From Okapia johnstoni (Eukaryota > Chordata > Mammalia > Artiodactyla > Giraffidae), in assembly GCA_024291935.2 (NCBI GenBank), contig JAGTYA010000024.1, positions 7,130,001-7,194,000 of the forward strand: a stretch of DNA of 64,000 nucleotides, read 5' to 3'. Both the position numbers and the translations under genes were made by a program. Each line of letters starts with the position of its first letter. Position 1 is the stretch's first letter. The notes beneath the pieces are model-generated. The model had not been told where the DNA came from and did not search any database. It worked only from the letters and a program-made list of their open reading frames with translations. This document shows, in pieces, positions 1 through 14,500 of this stretch.

Positions 1-242
1 ATTATAAAGTCTTATCATTTACACTTGTGTGTTAAATCATAACAATGAAGCATTCTCTTATCCATTATTTCACTTATTCCTGAAGCCGCGTGTGGAGCAG
101 AGAAAAGAGAGCTCAGAGTAAGATCTGAGTTTGAATCCCTCCCTAGGAGCTGACTAGCTTTGACCCATAGATTTGTTATCTATACACTGGGAATAATACC
201 TATTATTACCATGGGGAGAGTGCCCTGGTTTGAGCCTGTGTG
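1..242. repeat. SMPDL3B intron sequence with a MIR remnant
   Basis: From about 70 to 215 the text (gagtttgaatccct, ctgggaataatacctattattacc) resembles the MIR SINE core. The rest is unique-looking. Confidence 0.45.
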
Positions 243-457
243 CCTGTGTGTTAGTCGCTCAGTCATATCCGACTCTTTGCAACCCCATGGACTGTAGCCT
301 GCCAGAATCCTCTGTCCATGGAATTCTCCAGGCAGTAATACTGCAGTAGGTTGCCATTCTCTTCTCCAGGGGATCTTCCTGACCCAGGGATTGAACCTGG
401 GTCTCCTGCATTGCAGGCAGATTTTGTTTTTACCATCTGAGCCACCAGGGAAGCCCC
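243..457 (-). mobile_element. Bov-tA SINE
   Basis: This reads in reverse as a near full-length element: tRNA-derived head (complement of gagccaccagggaagcccc) followed by the BovB-derived tail ending at gtgttagtcgctcagtc. Confidence 0.85.
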
Positions 458-850
458 AGTGATTTCCGCTGGAAGATTAACTAGCCCAAGCATGTCTGAG
501 TTGGTTGGGTTGAGGTATGTAGACTGGAAGTGTCCAGTCAGCTTCTCTGCACAAATTGATTTGCACTGAGGAAAGGAGGTTGCCTCAAGGACAGATGTGG
601 GAATTGGGGCAGGAGCCAGGGGGGCTCCCTCCTGGAGTGCCAGTGGGAGTGGTAGGTACGAGATGTCCTCAAAGCAGGATCTGCATCCCAGACCTTGCCT
701 GTTTCCTTGACCATAAGGGTCACATTTGTCTTCAGTAAAACTGAGACGGTAATAACACCTCTGTCTAGGATATCCTGACAGTGAAAGAGCTAAGGCATAT
801 ATACAATATTCTCAGAGGAGCACCTGACACTTAGCACTTGATACATAGAT

Positions 851-1097
851 ACAGGACTTTCCAGGTGGAGCTAGTGGTAAAGAACCTGCCTGCCAATGCA
901 GGAGACTATGAGAAAAACGGTTTGAAAAACGCAGGCTTGATCCTTGGGTCAGGAAGATCCCCTGAAGGAGGGCATGGCAGCCCACTCCGGTCTTCTTGCC
1001 TGGAGAACCCCCATGGACAGAGGAGCCTGGGGGGCTACAGTCCGTGGGGTCACAAAGAGCAGAACATGACTGAAGCAACTTAGCACACACACACATA
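851..1097 (+). mobile_element. Bov-tA SINE
   Basis: The head begins ggactttccaggtgg and the tail ends actgaagcaacttagcac, followed by a short CA tract. Many differences from the consensus suggest an older copy. Confidence 0.83.
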
Positions 1098-2035
1098 GAT
1101 ACATATAACTGTTCTTGCTGCTATCACCTGTTTTTATTATCACTATTCTGTATCTGGGTCCTGGGAGACCCATGATGAAGATCTTCAGAGGAAACAGCTG
1201 TACGAGAACCCCAGGGCGATTAGGGGTGGGGGTTGGGACCTAGGGATCTGCTTTCACAGGTCTCCAGCTGGCAAGTTGAGAGCCTGATTCAGACTCCAGG
1301 ATCTTGTGTTTGGCACAGCCTGCTTAAAACCATTTTTAAGGACTGTTAGATGGCCCCCTCCCCCCAGAGTCTCCCCATCATGTCCTGTGGGGCTGCAGCC
1401 ATAATCACTCACAGTCCTGGCTGCTCGCCCAGGCTCTGAAGGCCTTGGATACACCACGAAACAGCACTTTGGCTGGAAACCTGCATCTCCCAGAAGTCCC
1501 AGCAGCCAAGATGGTTTGAGAAGAGTAGATGGCAATTCCAGGGCCATAGCAGGACACAAAGGCTGTGTGCAAGGCCACGTGAGACTTACCCAGGGACAAT
1601 ACGTAAAAGTAACTATAGACACCTTGAGAAGGGGCTGTAAGTCTGGTGTTATACAGGCAGGACAGAAACCACTGAAATGTCAGGCATTTCCGTTAATAAA
1701 AAAGAAACAACAGGTCCGAAATGGAGTTACTTGTGCTAAGCCCCAGGTCAGCAAACCAAGTTAAGTGTTAACCAAGTTAATACCTAACCTAAGTGAAGTT
1801 TCAGCCTCTCCCAAGAATGTGACCTTTGAACAGTCAATATGTAATTAACCTAGGGGGCACTAGAGAGGAAATCTGTTTGACAGATCCCACCTTTCCCCTA
1901 AAGGAAGGTAACCTTGCCCGAAACAATCCGTTTTTGATAGAATCTTCCTTTCTCCACCCTCTTCTGTCTGTAAAACCTTCCATTTGTACAGCTCCTTAGA
2001 GCCCTTTTCCATTTTTTTTTTTTCATTCTTTTTCT
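1098..2035. other. Unique-looking SMPDL3B intron sequence
   Basis: I see no exon of SMPDL3B, no recognisable repeat and no convincing reading frame on either strand. Confidence 0.5.
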
Positions 2036-2149
2036 CTTTTTGGCTGTACCACACAGCATGTGGGATCTTACTTCCCTGATCAGGGATCAAACCCAGGCCC
2101 TGTGCATTGGAAGCACAGCATCTTAACCACTGGACCACCAGGGAAGTCC
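2036..2149 (-). mobile_element. CHR-type tRNA-Glu SINE fragment
   Basis: The hallmark order is present in reverse: ggctgtaccacacagcatgtggg, cagggatcaaacccaggcc, ttaaccactggaccaccagg. Confidence 0.82.
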
Positions 2150-2493
2150 CTGGAGCTGCTTTCTGTTTTCTAGGTGGGATGCTGCCTGAGTCATGAATTC
2201 TTGAATAAAGTCAAACAGATCTTCAGATTTACTCAATTGAATTTGGTTTTTAACACCGTTAGTAGGATTCTGTGTGTATTCACAAGCAGACAAGCTCTCA
2301 TTCATGTTCCTTACAGTGTTCCTGGAAAGTAAGACCTAATCTCTGTGAAGTGCCTGGTGCAGGACCTGGCCAGCAGCCATTATCATCGTGGGGGAAGGTC
2401 ATCCCTTTGCACTTTGATGCTGTTGTGCTCCCGCTGTGCCAGGCACTGCCTGGGTGTCAGGGAGCATTATGGGGACCCAGGGCACAATCTTAC

Positions 2494-2591
2494 CTGGAAA
2501 GGCCTCCCTGATGAGCTGAGTCAGGCGCTTCACAATTTGCAGCACAGCCACCTCACTCAGCCTCTCGTTGGGCACGTGTGGCGTGTCATCA
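2494..2591 (-). CDS. SMPDL3B: SMPDL3B coding exon 3
   Basis: The acceptor is TTTTGCAG and the donor GTAAGA. The exon completes a Gly codon and then reads DDTPHVP, contributing the Asp metal ligand of the family GD motif, followed by a helix-like stretch rich in Leu, Ile and Val ([17 protein letters not shown]). It is the last SMPDL3B exon visible in the window. Confidence 0.9.
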
Positions 2592-5500
2592 CTGCAAAAC
2601 ACAGGCAGCTCGGGAAGAGGCACCAGGAAAAGAAGGGACAGCTCCACCTTGAGAAACCAGCTCTACTCAGACCCAGCTGCAGGACTGGGCCTCAGACAGT
2701 TACTGAGAGGGAGGGACCTGGCTGGAGTTGGGAGTCACACCGGACAGAGTCCAAGCCCTGGCTCTACCATTAACGTGCTGTGGGTCCCTGGGCTGATTGT
2801 TTAACCTCTCTTTAAACTTCACTTTACTGGCAAAGGTCTATATACTCAGAGCTATGGTTTAGTCATGTACTGATGTGAGAGTTGGACCATAAAGAAGGCT
2901 GAGTGTCAAAGAATTGATACTTTTGACCCGTGGTGTTGAGGAAGACTCGAGAGAGTCCCTTGGACAGCAAGGAGATCAAACCAGTCCATCCTAAAGGAAA
3001 TCAACCCTGAATATTCATTGGAAGGACCAATGCTGCAGCTGAAGCTCCAGTTCTTTGGCCAATGCGAAGAGCCGACTCATTGGAAAAGACCCTGATGCTG
3101 GGAAAAATTGAAGGCAAAAGGAGAAGAGGGCGACAGAGGATGAGATGTTTGGATGGCATCATTGACTTGGTGGGGTGGAGAAGCTGAGTCTGAGTTCATT
3201 TCTTGCTCCAAGGGTTCTAAGGAGTTTGGATCTGCCTTCATAATAAAGCATCCGGATGTACTCTGACAGATCCAGGGCCTGCCAGGACCATTTACCCCTA
3301 CCCCACCCCCCATTTGACAGACCTAAATTCCTGGATCCATCTTAGAAAGGTACAGCAAGGAGGAGGAAGAAGAGGGAAGGGAGGTTTGGGGAAAGAAGGA
3401 GGAAGGGAGGTTTGGGAGTGATAGGAGCCCCCACAATCTAAAGCCCGAGGACTCTGCTAGACTGAGGGGTGAAGTGGCTGTGCCCCGAGACTCCCCGGGG
3501 AAGTTAACTAGCTGAATCATACGGAGACCACTACTGGCAGTCCACACTGGCTCACTTTGTGCCGGGTACTTTCCGTGTGTTGAACCCATATCCACTCATT
3601 TATTCTTCATAATAACCCTATAGTGGAGCTTCTATTGTTATCCCATTTGACAAATAAAGAAACCAAGGCACAGAAAGGTGAAGAATCCTTCCTAAGAGTA
3701 TACAACCAGACAGTGGTGGAGCCAGGGTTTGAACCAGTCAGCCCGGCTCCAGAGTCTATGCTCACATCCATTACATCCTTCTATGTCTCTGATACCCTCA
3801 TTAGGACAGCAGGGGGGGCCTTGGAGCCCTGTCCTCCCTGGGGACAGGCCAGGAATCCAAAGACGTCGGAACAAAATTCCGTTTTCCCCTAGTCTGGAGG
3901 ATTTAATTCTGTGTAATAGAAAACATATCCAATTGCTACAGGTTATTCACAAAGGGATTGCGATTCTCCCAGGAGAGGCCAAATTTCTTAGAAACTGAAG
4001 AATTAAAAAGGGGCCCTAGAGGTCTTCTCATCCAATGTCGTAACCTCTGCGACTCCCAGAGATTTCCCAGAAAAATCATGCTTTTCTGTTAAAGGATGGT
4101 GAATTTCTCATGGAGATCACGTCTTTTAGAATATTACTCATTTCTCCAAGGGCCCCTTCTCGGGGAGCAGGGGGCTGGAGTCATGGCGTAAAACTCACTT
4201 TCTCCTTGGACTGATTCCTGAGCCCCGGGAAACCAGAGCTGCCCAGGCTTCTCCAAGACATGGTCACATTTCTTAAGGGTCCAGCCTTACTCCACCCGCT
4301 GCTGACCACAGGGTCCATGTGAGGGTCATTACGGTCACTCCCATGTCACAGTGAGAGACAGCTAGGGCCGTCGTGGGTTTGCTCCATCTTATGGAAGTGT
4401 CTATAGAGGCTAGAAGAGGGCGCAGGAAGCTAGAGCTCCAGCCAGCCCTCCTCACCCGCTCTCTGGCTCACCACCTCCTGCAGGAAGTCCTCCCAGTTTC
4501 ACCAGAGAGAGTCAGGTGCCCTGTGACACTCCCCCATCCTCTCAGTGCTCCTTTCTCCTCACTGGGATTATCATGGTCAGTGACCTCGTCTGCATCACCC
4601 AGGAGACCTTGAGCTCCCTGAAGGAGGGTCGGAGTCCCTATCATCTCTGTTCCCCCATGTCTGCCCAGGGGTGAGCACGGGGTAGGCTGATCTACCAAGA
4701 GAGGGAGGGAAGGATCGAGTGAGTGAAGGGGGGACCACGAGTGCTGGGGGAAGTTGGAGGACTTACAGCAGTATCCTTGGAGGAGTAGCAGAAAAGGCAT
4801 CGCTGTGACTGAGCTGAAATCACCCCTCAAACTCTATGCAGACCAAGCTCTGACCAGGGAGGACCCCCAAGGTTAGGCAGCCAGGGGTGGCCCACAGCTG
4901 GCCAGGACACTTCAGCCCACCTAACTGACCCACAACACTGGCCCACAATGCTGGCCCACCTTCATCCCTCCTAACTTTCTCCTCTCCCTGCATTTGGATC
5001 TCTGGGGCTTCCAGTCCCTAAACTCTGGTGGGAGTGGCACAGGGTTCATCCCCTGACTTGAAATCCAGGACTTCCCCGCATGCCCAAACATGCCATGACC
5101 GTGTCCCCAGCCTCAGTGAGCACCAAGTTCTGCTGAGTCTGGGAGACAAGAGGTCAAGGGCACAGACCCTGGAATCAGCCAGGCCCAGGCTCCCATGGAC
5201 AAGCTTTGAGTTTCAGGTTTGTCCTCTCTGCAATGAGGCTGGTGTGAGGACTAAGGCAGATGGTTTGGGGCAGGTGCCAGGAGGGCAGGGGGCAGTCGCA
5301 GTGGCTGGGGAACGGTAGCTGCGGTGACAGCTCTCACCCGGTCCAGAGGATGAAGTCTGGCTCTGGCTCGATCTCCTTCATGGCGTAGATGGAGGAGTTG
5401 ATGAGGATCCAGGGAGAATCGCAGAGGTAGTCGCCCCAGGGGCCCGCGTTGGGCACCGGCTGGGAGCCCGCAGACGGGCACACCTGGAGAGGGTCTTCAG

Positions 5501-8500
5501 ACGCCTTGTAGTCAGGATCCAAGTGCAGGTCAGAGATGTGCCAGAACTTCCCTGCAGGGGCAAGGAGACCCCTCTAATATGGGTTCTTCCCTGAGCCTGG
5601 ATGGGGAGGGATCGGGGAAACCTGGGGTAGGAGAGGGCAGTTTACACAGGTGAAAGGAAGTTTTCTCCAAATCCAGGGCTGGGTTTTGCCCAGGGGGGCA
5701 CTGAGCAGAGCAGAAAATAGGCTTGGTTCTGTCCCTGACCTCTGACCTTTGACAAGACCGTTTCTATCTCCCCATCTCAGTGTTCCCAGCAGCAGCAGGA
5801 GGGATTGGACTGTGTGACCTTCAGGAATCCTTCAGGAGTTCTATGCAGAGTGCTTGTTTTAAAGCAAAGATGAGTTAAGCACCCAGGCTCTGGAACCACA
5901 TACTAGCTGTGGGACTCTGGGTGAGTTGCTTCACCTCTCCAAGCCAGTAACTAGAGCTAAATCTTATCATGCTCTAGGGAAATATATACAAAAATCCGGG
6001 AGAAGGGTTACATATCAAAGGCATCATAAGATCTTGCTAACTAATACCAGGAAAAAGCTGGGGAATATGTGTGGAAATAAACAAAGAAAGAAGGCTGAGC
6101 ACTGAAGAACGGATGCGTGAACTGTGGTGTTGGAGAAGACTCTTGAGAGTCCCTTGGAATGCAAGATCAAATCAGGCAATCCCAAAGGAAATCAACCCTG
6201 AGTATTCATTGGAAGGACTGATGCTGAAGCTGAAGTTCCAATATTTTGGCCACTTGATGCAAAGAGCTGACTCATTAGAAAAGACCCTGATGCTGGGAAA
6301 GATTGAGGGCAGGAGGAGAACGGGACGACAGAGGATGAGATGGTTGGATGGCATCACCGACTCAATGGACACGAGTTTGAGCAGGCTCCGGGAGATAGTG
6401 ATGGACAAGGAAGCCTGGCGTGCTGCAGTCCATGGAGTCACAAAGAGTCGGACATGACTGAGCAACTGAGCAACAAAAATGTGTGGAAATGGTGTTTATG
6501 AATACTAGACCAGAAAATGTGGAATGTCATTTCACACTGGCTTTAATTTCTCATTGTGGGCCTACTTGTTACTGACTCTGGATGTGAGGTGAAATGCCAA
6601 AAATCTCTAGGTGTAATACAAAGAGAGGAATCTAAAGAATCAGGCTTTGGAGTGGCTTTCTCATCTGCACCCAGCACAGGGGCTGGTGTAGATGGTTTCA
6701 ATGATGCTTATTGAAGGAGAGGTTGAACAGGTTTGGCCTCTCCCTTAATTCCTGTTTCCAGAATTTCCTTACTTTCCACCATTGCTCTCACTTCCTCCTC
6801 CACTTTCTGTGTCACTCAATGCCAAAAGTCAACACCCACCCATCCCAGTAAAATGGGCCTGGGCCTGGGAGTCTGCATTCTACTGCTTTCAGGGTTGGCT
6901 AGCCAGTCCCCCACTCTTTCTACCCTTCCCTCCCCCCTCCCGCAGTGACTCTAAGGCCAAAGGTACAGTCTGGACCCTGATCTCACTCCTTGATGCTTCT
7001 GAGCTTTGGTCCACCTCTCCTGATCTAAACCTGGTCTCCGGAAAGAATCAGAAACCTGTTCATACCAAGGTGCACACGACTGATTAAACAAACCGTGGTC
7101 CATCCCACGGTCATTATATAATCATCCTCATCACAGCCCTGAAGGGATTGATCATTATCCCCTTTCCATTTTGGTGATAAGCAAACAAGGTTCAGAGGTC
7201 AACATGCTTGAGATCACATGGTAAATGCTGAGAGGGGGGAGGGCAGTCCTCTGGCTCCCTAATCACTCCCAGGAAAATGTGATTCCTAAGGAGGTAAAAC
7301 CAATGCCTTTTATTTTAACTGTCTTTTTGTAGATTGTCTATGCCTGCATTTTAAGTTTTTACCCTAACTGAGAGTCTTTGTTTACAATGGGGGGAATTAA
7401 AACTTTTCACACAAATTGTGATCACTAACATATTTGAAATTACTCCTACAGGGGCAACATCCTAAGGCAGAGAAAAGAAAGCAACCACCCAATTTCATCA
7501 AGAAAGTGGGCAGAGTTGGGGGCCTTTCCTGCCATTGGCAGTAAGTGGGTCACACCTGCTTCCAGTCAGGCCGGCTGGGTTGGCTATGGAAGCTTGAGAA
7601 GCTTTTCCCTTCTCTCTGGCACGTGGGCCCCTTGCTTCCTCTGCATACCATGCAGAGGTCATCTCTTTGCCTCAGGCGGGCACTTTCTCAGCTAACCACA
7701 AACATGGAGCAGTTCTTCCCCTTTGATGTCAGCCCTCAAAGTTCTCAACGAGCATTTCTTCACTTCACAAACTCCTTGTCTGCGGCTTGAGTGTCAGCTG
7801 TTGGTTTGTCTCTTCCGGCAAGTTCCAGACTAGTCAGTGTAGAACTGGAACTCCTTCCAGGCTCCCTCGTGCTTCCTATGACCTCTGTGTGCATACATGA
7901 ATGGGTGTGTGTGTGTGTGTGTGTGTGCACGCTTGTGTGTGTAGATGCTTGCCTTTATGCCCATGGCCTCAAAGACATGACTTTGGGAGAGGTCAGGAGA
8001 ATGCAAAGGATGGCAGAGAGGGCCAGAGGTTCAGACAGGGGGTCCACCTTAGGCTCCAGTCTCCTCACTGTGGAGGCCAACCATAGACCCCTCCTCTTCT
8101 CCTTGGCCCAACCCAGCCCACTCCCTCTCCTCACAGGGCCTCTTTCCTGACTCCTCTGCCGCTTTCCCCAGTCCTCTCAGAGGACTCTCAGGCACGGGCT
8201 GCCTTTTCTTCTTCATTGAAGTCTCAGTTGGAGAATTGTCTCCTCAGATAAGACTTTTCTGACTGCCTTTGCTCAAGTTCCACTTCTTCCCACCCGTCTG
8301 GTCTCTAGCTGGGTGACTCCAAATGACTCTCCCATTTTATTTTTTTTCAGAGCCCTCTCACAAGTGAAATTGTCTTGTTGACTTGCTTGTTGGACATCTA
8401 CCCTGTCTACAGTGTCAGAATGCTTGATCCCAGGATGCTTTCATAATATATCTATGCTACCCATAAGAGACGCGAGCCACAGTCTTCTAAGGAATTAGTC

Positions 8501-11500
8501 ACAGACTATAAGGAGGTCTAATTATCATGTTATGGAGAAGAAGGTGGGCACAAGGACCCTGAAGTGAGAGGCAGGTTACTGGGTTTCTCACCCGGGGCAC
8601 CTTGGACTGCAAGATCAAACCAGTCAATCCTAAAGGAAATCAATCCTGAATATTCATTAGAAGGACTGATGTTGAAGCTGAAGCTCCCATACTTTGGCCA
8701 CCTGATGCAAAGAGCCAACTCATTGGAAAAGACCCTGATTCTGGGAAAGATTGAAGGCAGGAGGAGAAGGGGACGACAGAGGATGAGATGGTTGGATGGC
8801 ATCACTGACTCAATGGACATAAGTTTGAGCAAGCTCCAGGATACGTGAAAGACAGGGAAGCCTCGCATGCTACCATCCATGGGGTTGCAAAGAGTTGGAG
8901 ATGACTGAGTGACTGAACAACAACAACAATCCAGGCTGAGGACTCTGAGCAAGCCAGTTGGACTGAGGGTGTTGGACATCTGGCCTACTTCTCTGTGACC
9001 ATCAAATAAGACAGTGAACAAGAAAGGGCCTGTCCAAAGCACATGAAAAGATGCTCAACATCACTAATTATTAGAGAAATGCAAATAAAAACTGGTCACA
9101 CCAGTCAGAAGGACCATCATCAAAAAGTCTACAAACAATAATTGCTGGTGAGGGTGGGGATAAAAGGAAACCCTCATACACTGTTGGTGGGAATGCAAAC
9201 TGGTACAGCCACTATGGAGCAGAGTATGGAAGTTCCTTAAAAAACTGAAAATAGAACTATTATATGACCCAGCAGTCCCACTCCTGGGCATATGCCCCCC
9301 AAAAAAGATAATTTGAAAAAATACATGCACTCCAATGTTCATTGCAGCACTATTCACAATGGCCAGGACATAGAAGCAACCTAAATGTCCACCAACAGAG
9401 GACTGGATAAAGAAGATGTGGTATATATACAATGGAATATTACTTAGCCATCAAAAAGAACAAAACAATGCCATTTGCAGCAACATGGATGGATCTAGAG
9501 ATTCTCATTGGAGAAGGAAATGGCAACCCACTCCAGTATTCTTGCCTGAAAAATCCCATGGATGGAGGAGCCTGGTGGGCTAAACCCCTTGGGGTTGCTA
9601 AGAGTGGGACATGACCGAGGGACTAACACACAGAGATTCTCATACTGAGTGAAGTCAGACAGAGAAAGACAAATATACGATATCACTTAGATGTGGAATC
9701 TGAAAAAAAAGGGTACAAATGAACTTATCTACAAAACAGAAATAGATTTACAGAGGTAGAAAATAAGCTTATGGTTGGGGGGAGGTATTGAGGTGGGGAT
9801 AAACTGGAAGATTGGGAACTGACACACACACTACCGTATATAAAACAGATAACTAATAAGGACTTACTGTGTAGCACAAGGAACTCTGCTCAGTGCTCTG
9901 TGATGGCCTATGTGGTAGGGAGATCTTAAAAGGAGTGGATTTATGTGTTTGTATTGCAGTTTCACTTTTTTCCAGATTCACACCTGGGATTGGCACAACA
10001 TTGTAGATCAATCATACTTCAATAAAAATTTTAAAAAAGGAAAATATGATGTTTAATGTCTGTATGTATTTTATTCACGTGAAACTCAGTGGTGTCCGCT
10101 CTTTGTGACCCCATGGACTATACAGTTCATGGAATTCTCCAGGCCAGAATGCTAGAGTGGGTAGCCTTTCCCTTCTCCAGGGGGTCTTCCCAACCCAGGG
10201 ATCGAACCCAGGTCTCCTGCATTGCAGGCGGATTCTTTACCAGCTGAACCACAAGGGAATCTCAAGAATTATAAATGCTTTTTTCTTCTTTACTTTTTAA
10301 AAACATTTCTTGGAGCATAAGTTGATTTACAATGTTGTGTTTGTTTCTGCTGGACAACGAAGTGAATCAGTTGTGCATATACATGTATCCACATTTTTGG
10401 ATTCTTATCCCATGCGGGTCATTGCAGAGTGTTGAAGGGAGTTCCCTGTGCTAGCCTATAGATGATAATGCTTTTTTTCTTAAGAATAAAAACTCCAGTT
10501 GAGAAAGATGTGAACATTTCAAGGCTTTTATTCATGTACTAGATATTCCACTGAAGAAGTGAATATTATAAAAAATGTTCGCCAATTTGGTTGGTGAAAA
10601 ATGAGATCTCATTAGTTATTTTGCACTTCTTGAATTTCTAGTGAATTTGAATATTTTAAATATGTTTATTGGCCACTTGTATTTCTTTTTTGGTGACTTC
10701 TCTACTTGTGTGTTCTTTTGCCCATTTCTATTGAAAGAAAGGAAGTGAATGTCAGTCAGTCATGTTTGACTCTTTGCACCCTCATAGGCTATCCATGGAA
10801 TACTCCAGGCCAGAATACTAGAGTGGGTAGCCTTTCCCTTCTCCAGGCGATCTTCCCAACCCAGGGATCAAACCCAGGGTCTCCCGCATTGCAGGCGGAT
10901 TCTTTATTTCTATTGAGGTGTTCCATTATTTTTCTTAGTTTGTAAGAGATCTTATCTGTATAATATTAACCCTTTATCTATCATATATCCTGTAATGTTG
11001 GAAGGAGGGATAAAGACTTCTTTTTCTGCTTCTTCTGGTAAGTAAAATTAAGTCAAATAAACAGACTACAAAACTGTATGTGTAATGAGGTAGTCATTTA
11101 ATTTTTAAAAGCACATAAAAATGAAGGAACCCAATGAAAAAGTTAACGATTTTCTTTTTTATACTTTTTTCTATTTTTCCTTTTTTTTTTTTTCAGTGAA
11201 GATATTTAAATTACAATTGGTGTGTGCTTTTCCTCCCAATTAGATTTTAAGTTCCTAGGGGACAGAGACAACGATGCTTCGCTTGTCCCCTGCAGTGGCT
11301 TACAACGGTGAATTAACATTTCCATTTCATTTGACTGTAAGAGCTTTACTCTCAGAGGTATGTTGTTGTTACTTTCACTGTGGAATTGGTTGGTTGCCCT
11401 GGGAAGCAGAGGAATTAAATAGTTGTTTAAGAGACTAATTTTAGAAGAGGCAGTGTGTGGGGCTCAGGATATAGCTATCGGAAGCAACCTTGGGAGTGTC

Positions 11501-14500
11501 AGTTAACATCTTCAGTTAACCTCCTCGCCTGGTCCCTCAAGCTCTCTCCGAGTCTTGCTCATGAAGTATAGAAACCCACTGACACCAGCCAGATACAGGC
11601 ATATCTGTGTCACTGTGTCACTCAGACCCCATTGTTAGACAAAATCCTACTAAAATAAAAACTTCCTTCTCTACTTTTTTTTTCCAGGAGATCCTTTTTA
11701 AAATACTTATTTATTTGGCTGCATCAGGTCTTAGTTGTGGCAGATGGGTTTAGTTGCTCTGAGGTATGTGGGATCCTAGTTCCCTGACCAGGGATTGAAC
11801 CCATGTTCTCTGCATAGCAAGGTGGATTCTTAACCACTGGACTACCAGGGAAGTCCCTTTACTTTATAATAATAATAATAATAAAAATCAGTCTCAGAGC
11901 CATCCCTATAGTCACTAATGATCTAATGATGAAAAAACACAGGACTTTAGATTTGTGGTCTCAGCAGCTAGAGAAATTGGCACTAGACACCACCACCCTC
12001 CTGGTTTTCCATTGTTACATGGTGTTTCCAATACAGGGTAAAAAGGGCATTTCTGGGATTATTTTGCACCTAGGCTTGGTACAAGGGTGGCAAATAGCAT
12101 CCCATCATAGTCTGAGGAAGCACTGAGCTATTGCAGTGGGTGGTCAGGGGTGGTTTCAGTTGAGTTTTCTGCAAATGGGCAAAGGCAACTGTTAAGTAAT
12201 ATGGCAAAGTTGCTGAGAGATGATATTTCATTTCACAAAGTTGGGGTTCACAGTTGCTAGCATATTAGGATCAACTCTCCTAATGTTTTTGCCTCAAATG
12301 AAAATGAGTTAGAGGTCAAGCTCTTTGAGGATAAGCTCCAAGTGAGGACAGCGAGCTACTGGATGTTCAGTGCCTTTTGTGCTTTAGGCAGCAAAGCTGG
12401 TCATTGGAAGACTGGTGTATGGCTTCACCTGGAAGGGCCATCTCTCCTGAGTAACAGTAGAAAAGTGCCCTGGTAGAAAAATGCTCCTTGGGACTCCCCT
12501 GGTGGTCCAGTGGATGAGACTCCACGCTCAGGCGGCCCGAGTTCAATCCCTGGCCGGGGAACTAAGATCCCACATACCACAATTAAGTCCATGTGCCCCA
12601 ACTACTGAGCCTGTGTGTGCCAACAAAGACCCACCATAGCCAAAATAGATTAAAAAACTAAGTATTTTTTTAAAAATGAAGAAAAGTGCTCCTTGACATT
12701 ATTATTGGTCAGCTCTCAAAAAAAGAGCGTGGTGGGGAAGAGAGGTGGAGTCAGTCAAAGCCTAGACAACTTCAGAGGCAGTTGAGGACTTCTCCAAGTG
12801 CGCCATTCAGCAGGGAGAGGCCCTGTTTATCAACTTTCAATTTTTTTTTTTAATTTTTGGCCACATTCCACTGTATGTGAGACTTTAGCTCCCTGACTAG
12901 GGATTGAACCCATGCCCCCGCATTAAAAGGCAGAGTTTTAACCACTGGACAACTGGGGAAGTCCTTGCATGCTGGTAAGTTGCTTCAGAACGTGTCTGAC
13001 TCGTTGCACCCCTATGAACTGTAGCCCACCAGGTTCCTCTGACCATGGGATTCTCCAGGCAAGAATATGGAATGGGTTGCCATTTTCTCCTCCAAGCTGC
13101 TACTGCTGCTAAGTCGCATCAGTCGTGTCCAACTCTGTGCGACCCCATAGACGGCAGCCCACCAGGCTTCTCTGTCCATGGGATTTTCCAGGCAAGAGTA
13201 CTGGAGTGGGTCGCCAGTGCTTTCTCCGTCTCCTCCAGAGGATCTTCCCAAACCAGGTATCCAGCCCACTAGGCCCCCTGGGGGAAGTCCCTATCCACCT
13301 TCAATTCTAACGACACACAATATGGTTGCCTGACCCTTCTGGTGGGCTTCCCATAATGTTTTTCCTCCTTCTCCTCCTACACTCTCCCCTCAACATCTCC
13401 CTCCATATGACTTGCTGGAACCCCTTCTATTACTGTATTTGGAAAAAAAAGTATAATATTTTCAAATAAATCACTGTGTTCAACCAGAGGAAAAAAAAGG
13501 GGGGCGGGTGTTTGTCCAGAGGACTCTCCATACACCACTGTCCCTGGCAATTACCCCCAGGACCCAGAGTGAGACTGGGAGGATGTGGGGAGGTGGGCAC
13601 TTTAACACTTTATCCTTTGGACCAGAGATTCTCAAACATTACCATGAAGACACCTCAACTGGGGAAAGCTCATGAAAGTTAAGAAACTCTATATCCATAC
13701 TGCTTGAATCTTTTACAGTAAGAATGTATTCTCAAAATCCTTGAGTTTTAAGAAAAGATACCAATCTTAGCTATCATTATTATTCATTAATCATTGAGAC
13801 TATAAATAAACTTGGCATCAAGTACATTGAGGGCACAGACCTGGTTGGAATTCCAGCTCCAGTGCTCACTAGCTGGGTAAACTGACTCTATGCCAATTTC
13901 TTCATCTGTAAAATGGGGACAACAGTGCCCCCTACCTTTGCAGTTATTGTGAGGTTTAAAACGAGAGACTGAGAGAATGCATTAGCCCTCAGCAATGCAA
14001 AGCAGCAATTATTACTCTGAATTTGATCACTGGGTATCCTGCAGTTCTGCTTTCACCACGGAAGGGAGATGGGATGAGGGGTGTGGCTGTGTCCTTCTCC
14101 TGCCTGCTCCAGCATCCATTCAGCTGCTGTCCTCTGCAGGTAAAGGTCCAGGGCCAGGAATAATGTGAAGACAAATTCTGTCCTCTCCTGGCTAGTTCTA
14201 CTTGAGCAGAGGGTTGACGGGCACAGCGTACCCTCTAGCTTTAATTCTGAGAGCTCAACTCTGCTCCCTGTGCCTGGGCAGGCGAAACAGTCTCTTGGCC
14301 CTCCTCCTCCTTCGCCAAGGTGTCACCAGGCTAATTTTGCACACTGGGGACAACAGATACAGAACCCAGAGCCTAATCCCTCTGTAAGGCCCATCGAAAA
14401 GTTTGAGACCTGAAAAAAAAAAATGCATTGGCTCCAAAGTTCAGGGAAAAATATCTGTGCCATCAAAACCAACAATCTATTTCAAATGCAATATTTTTAA

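Noticed and set aside
1..2493. SMPDL3B exon 4, sought on the minus strand
   Set aside because: No GNHD-containing or other SMPDL3B-like peptide is present; the exon must be left of the window.
7791..8150. A 119-residue frame across the GT repeat near 7.9 kb
   Set aside because: The CVCVCV peptide is simply the translated GT repeat; no homologue or splice context.
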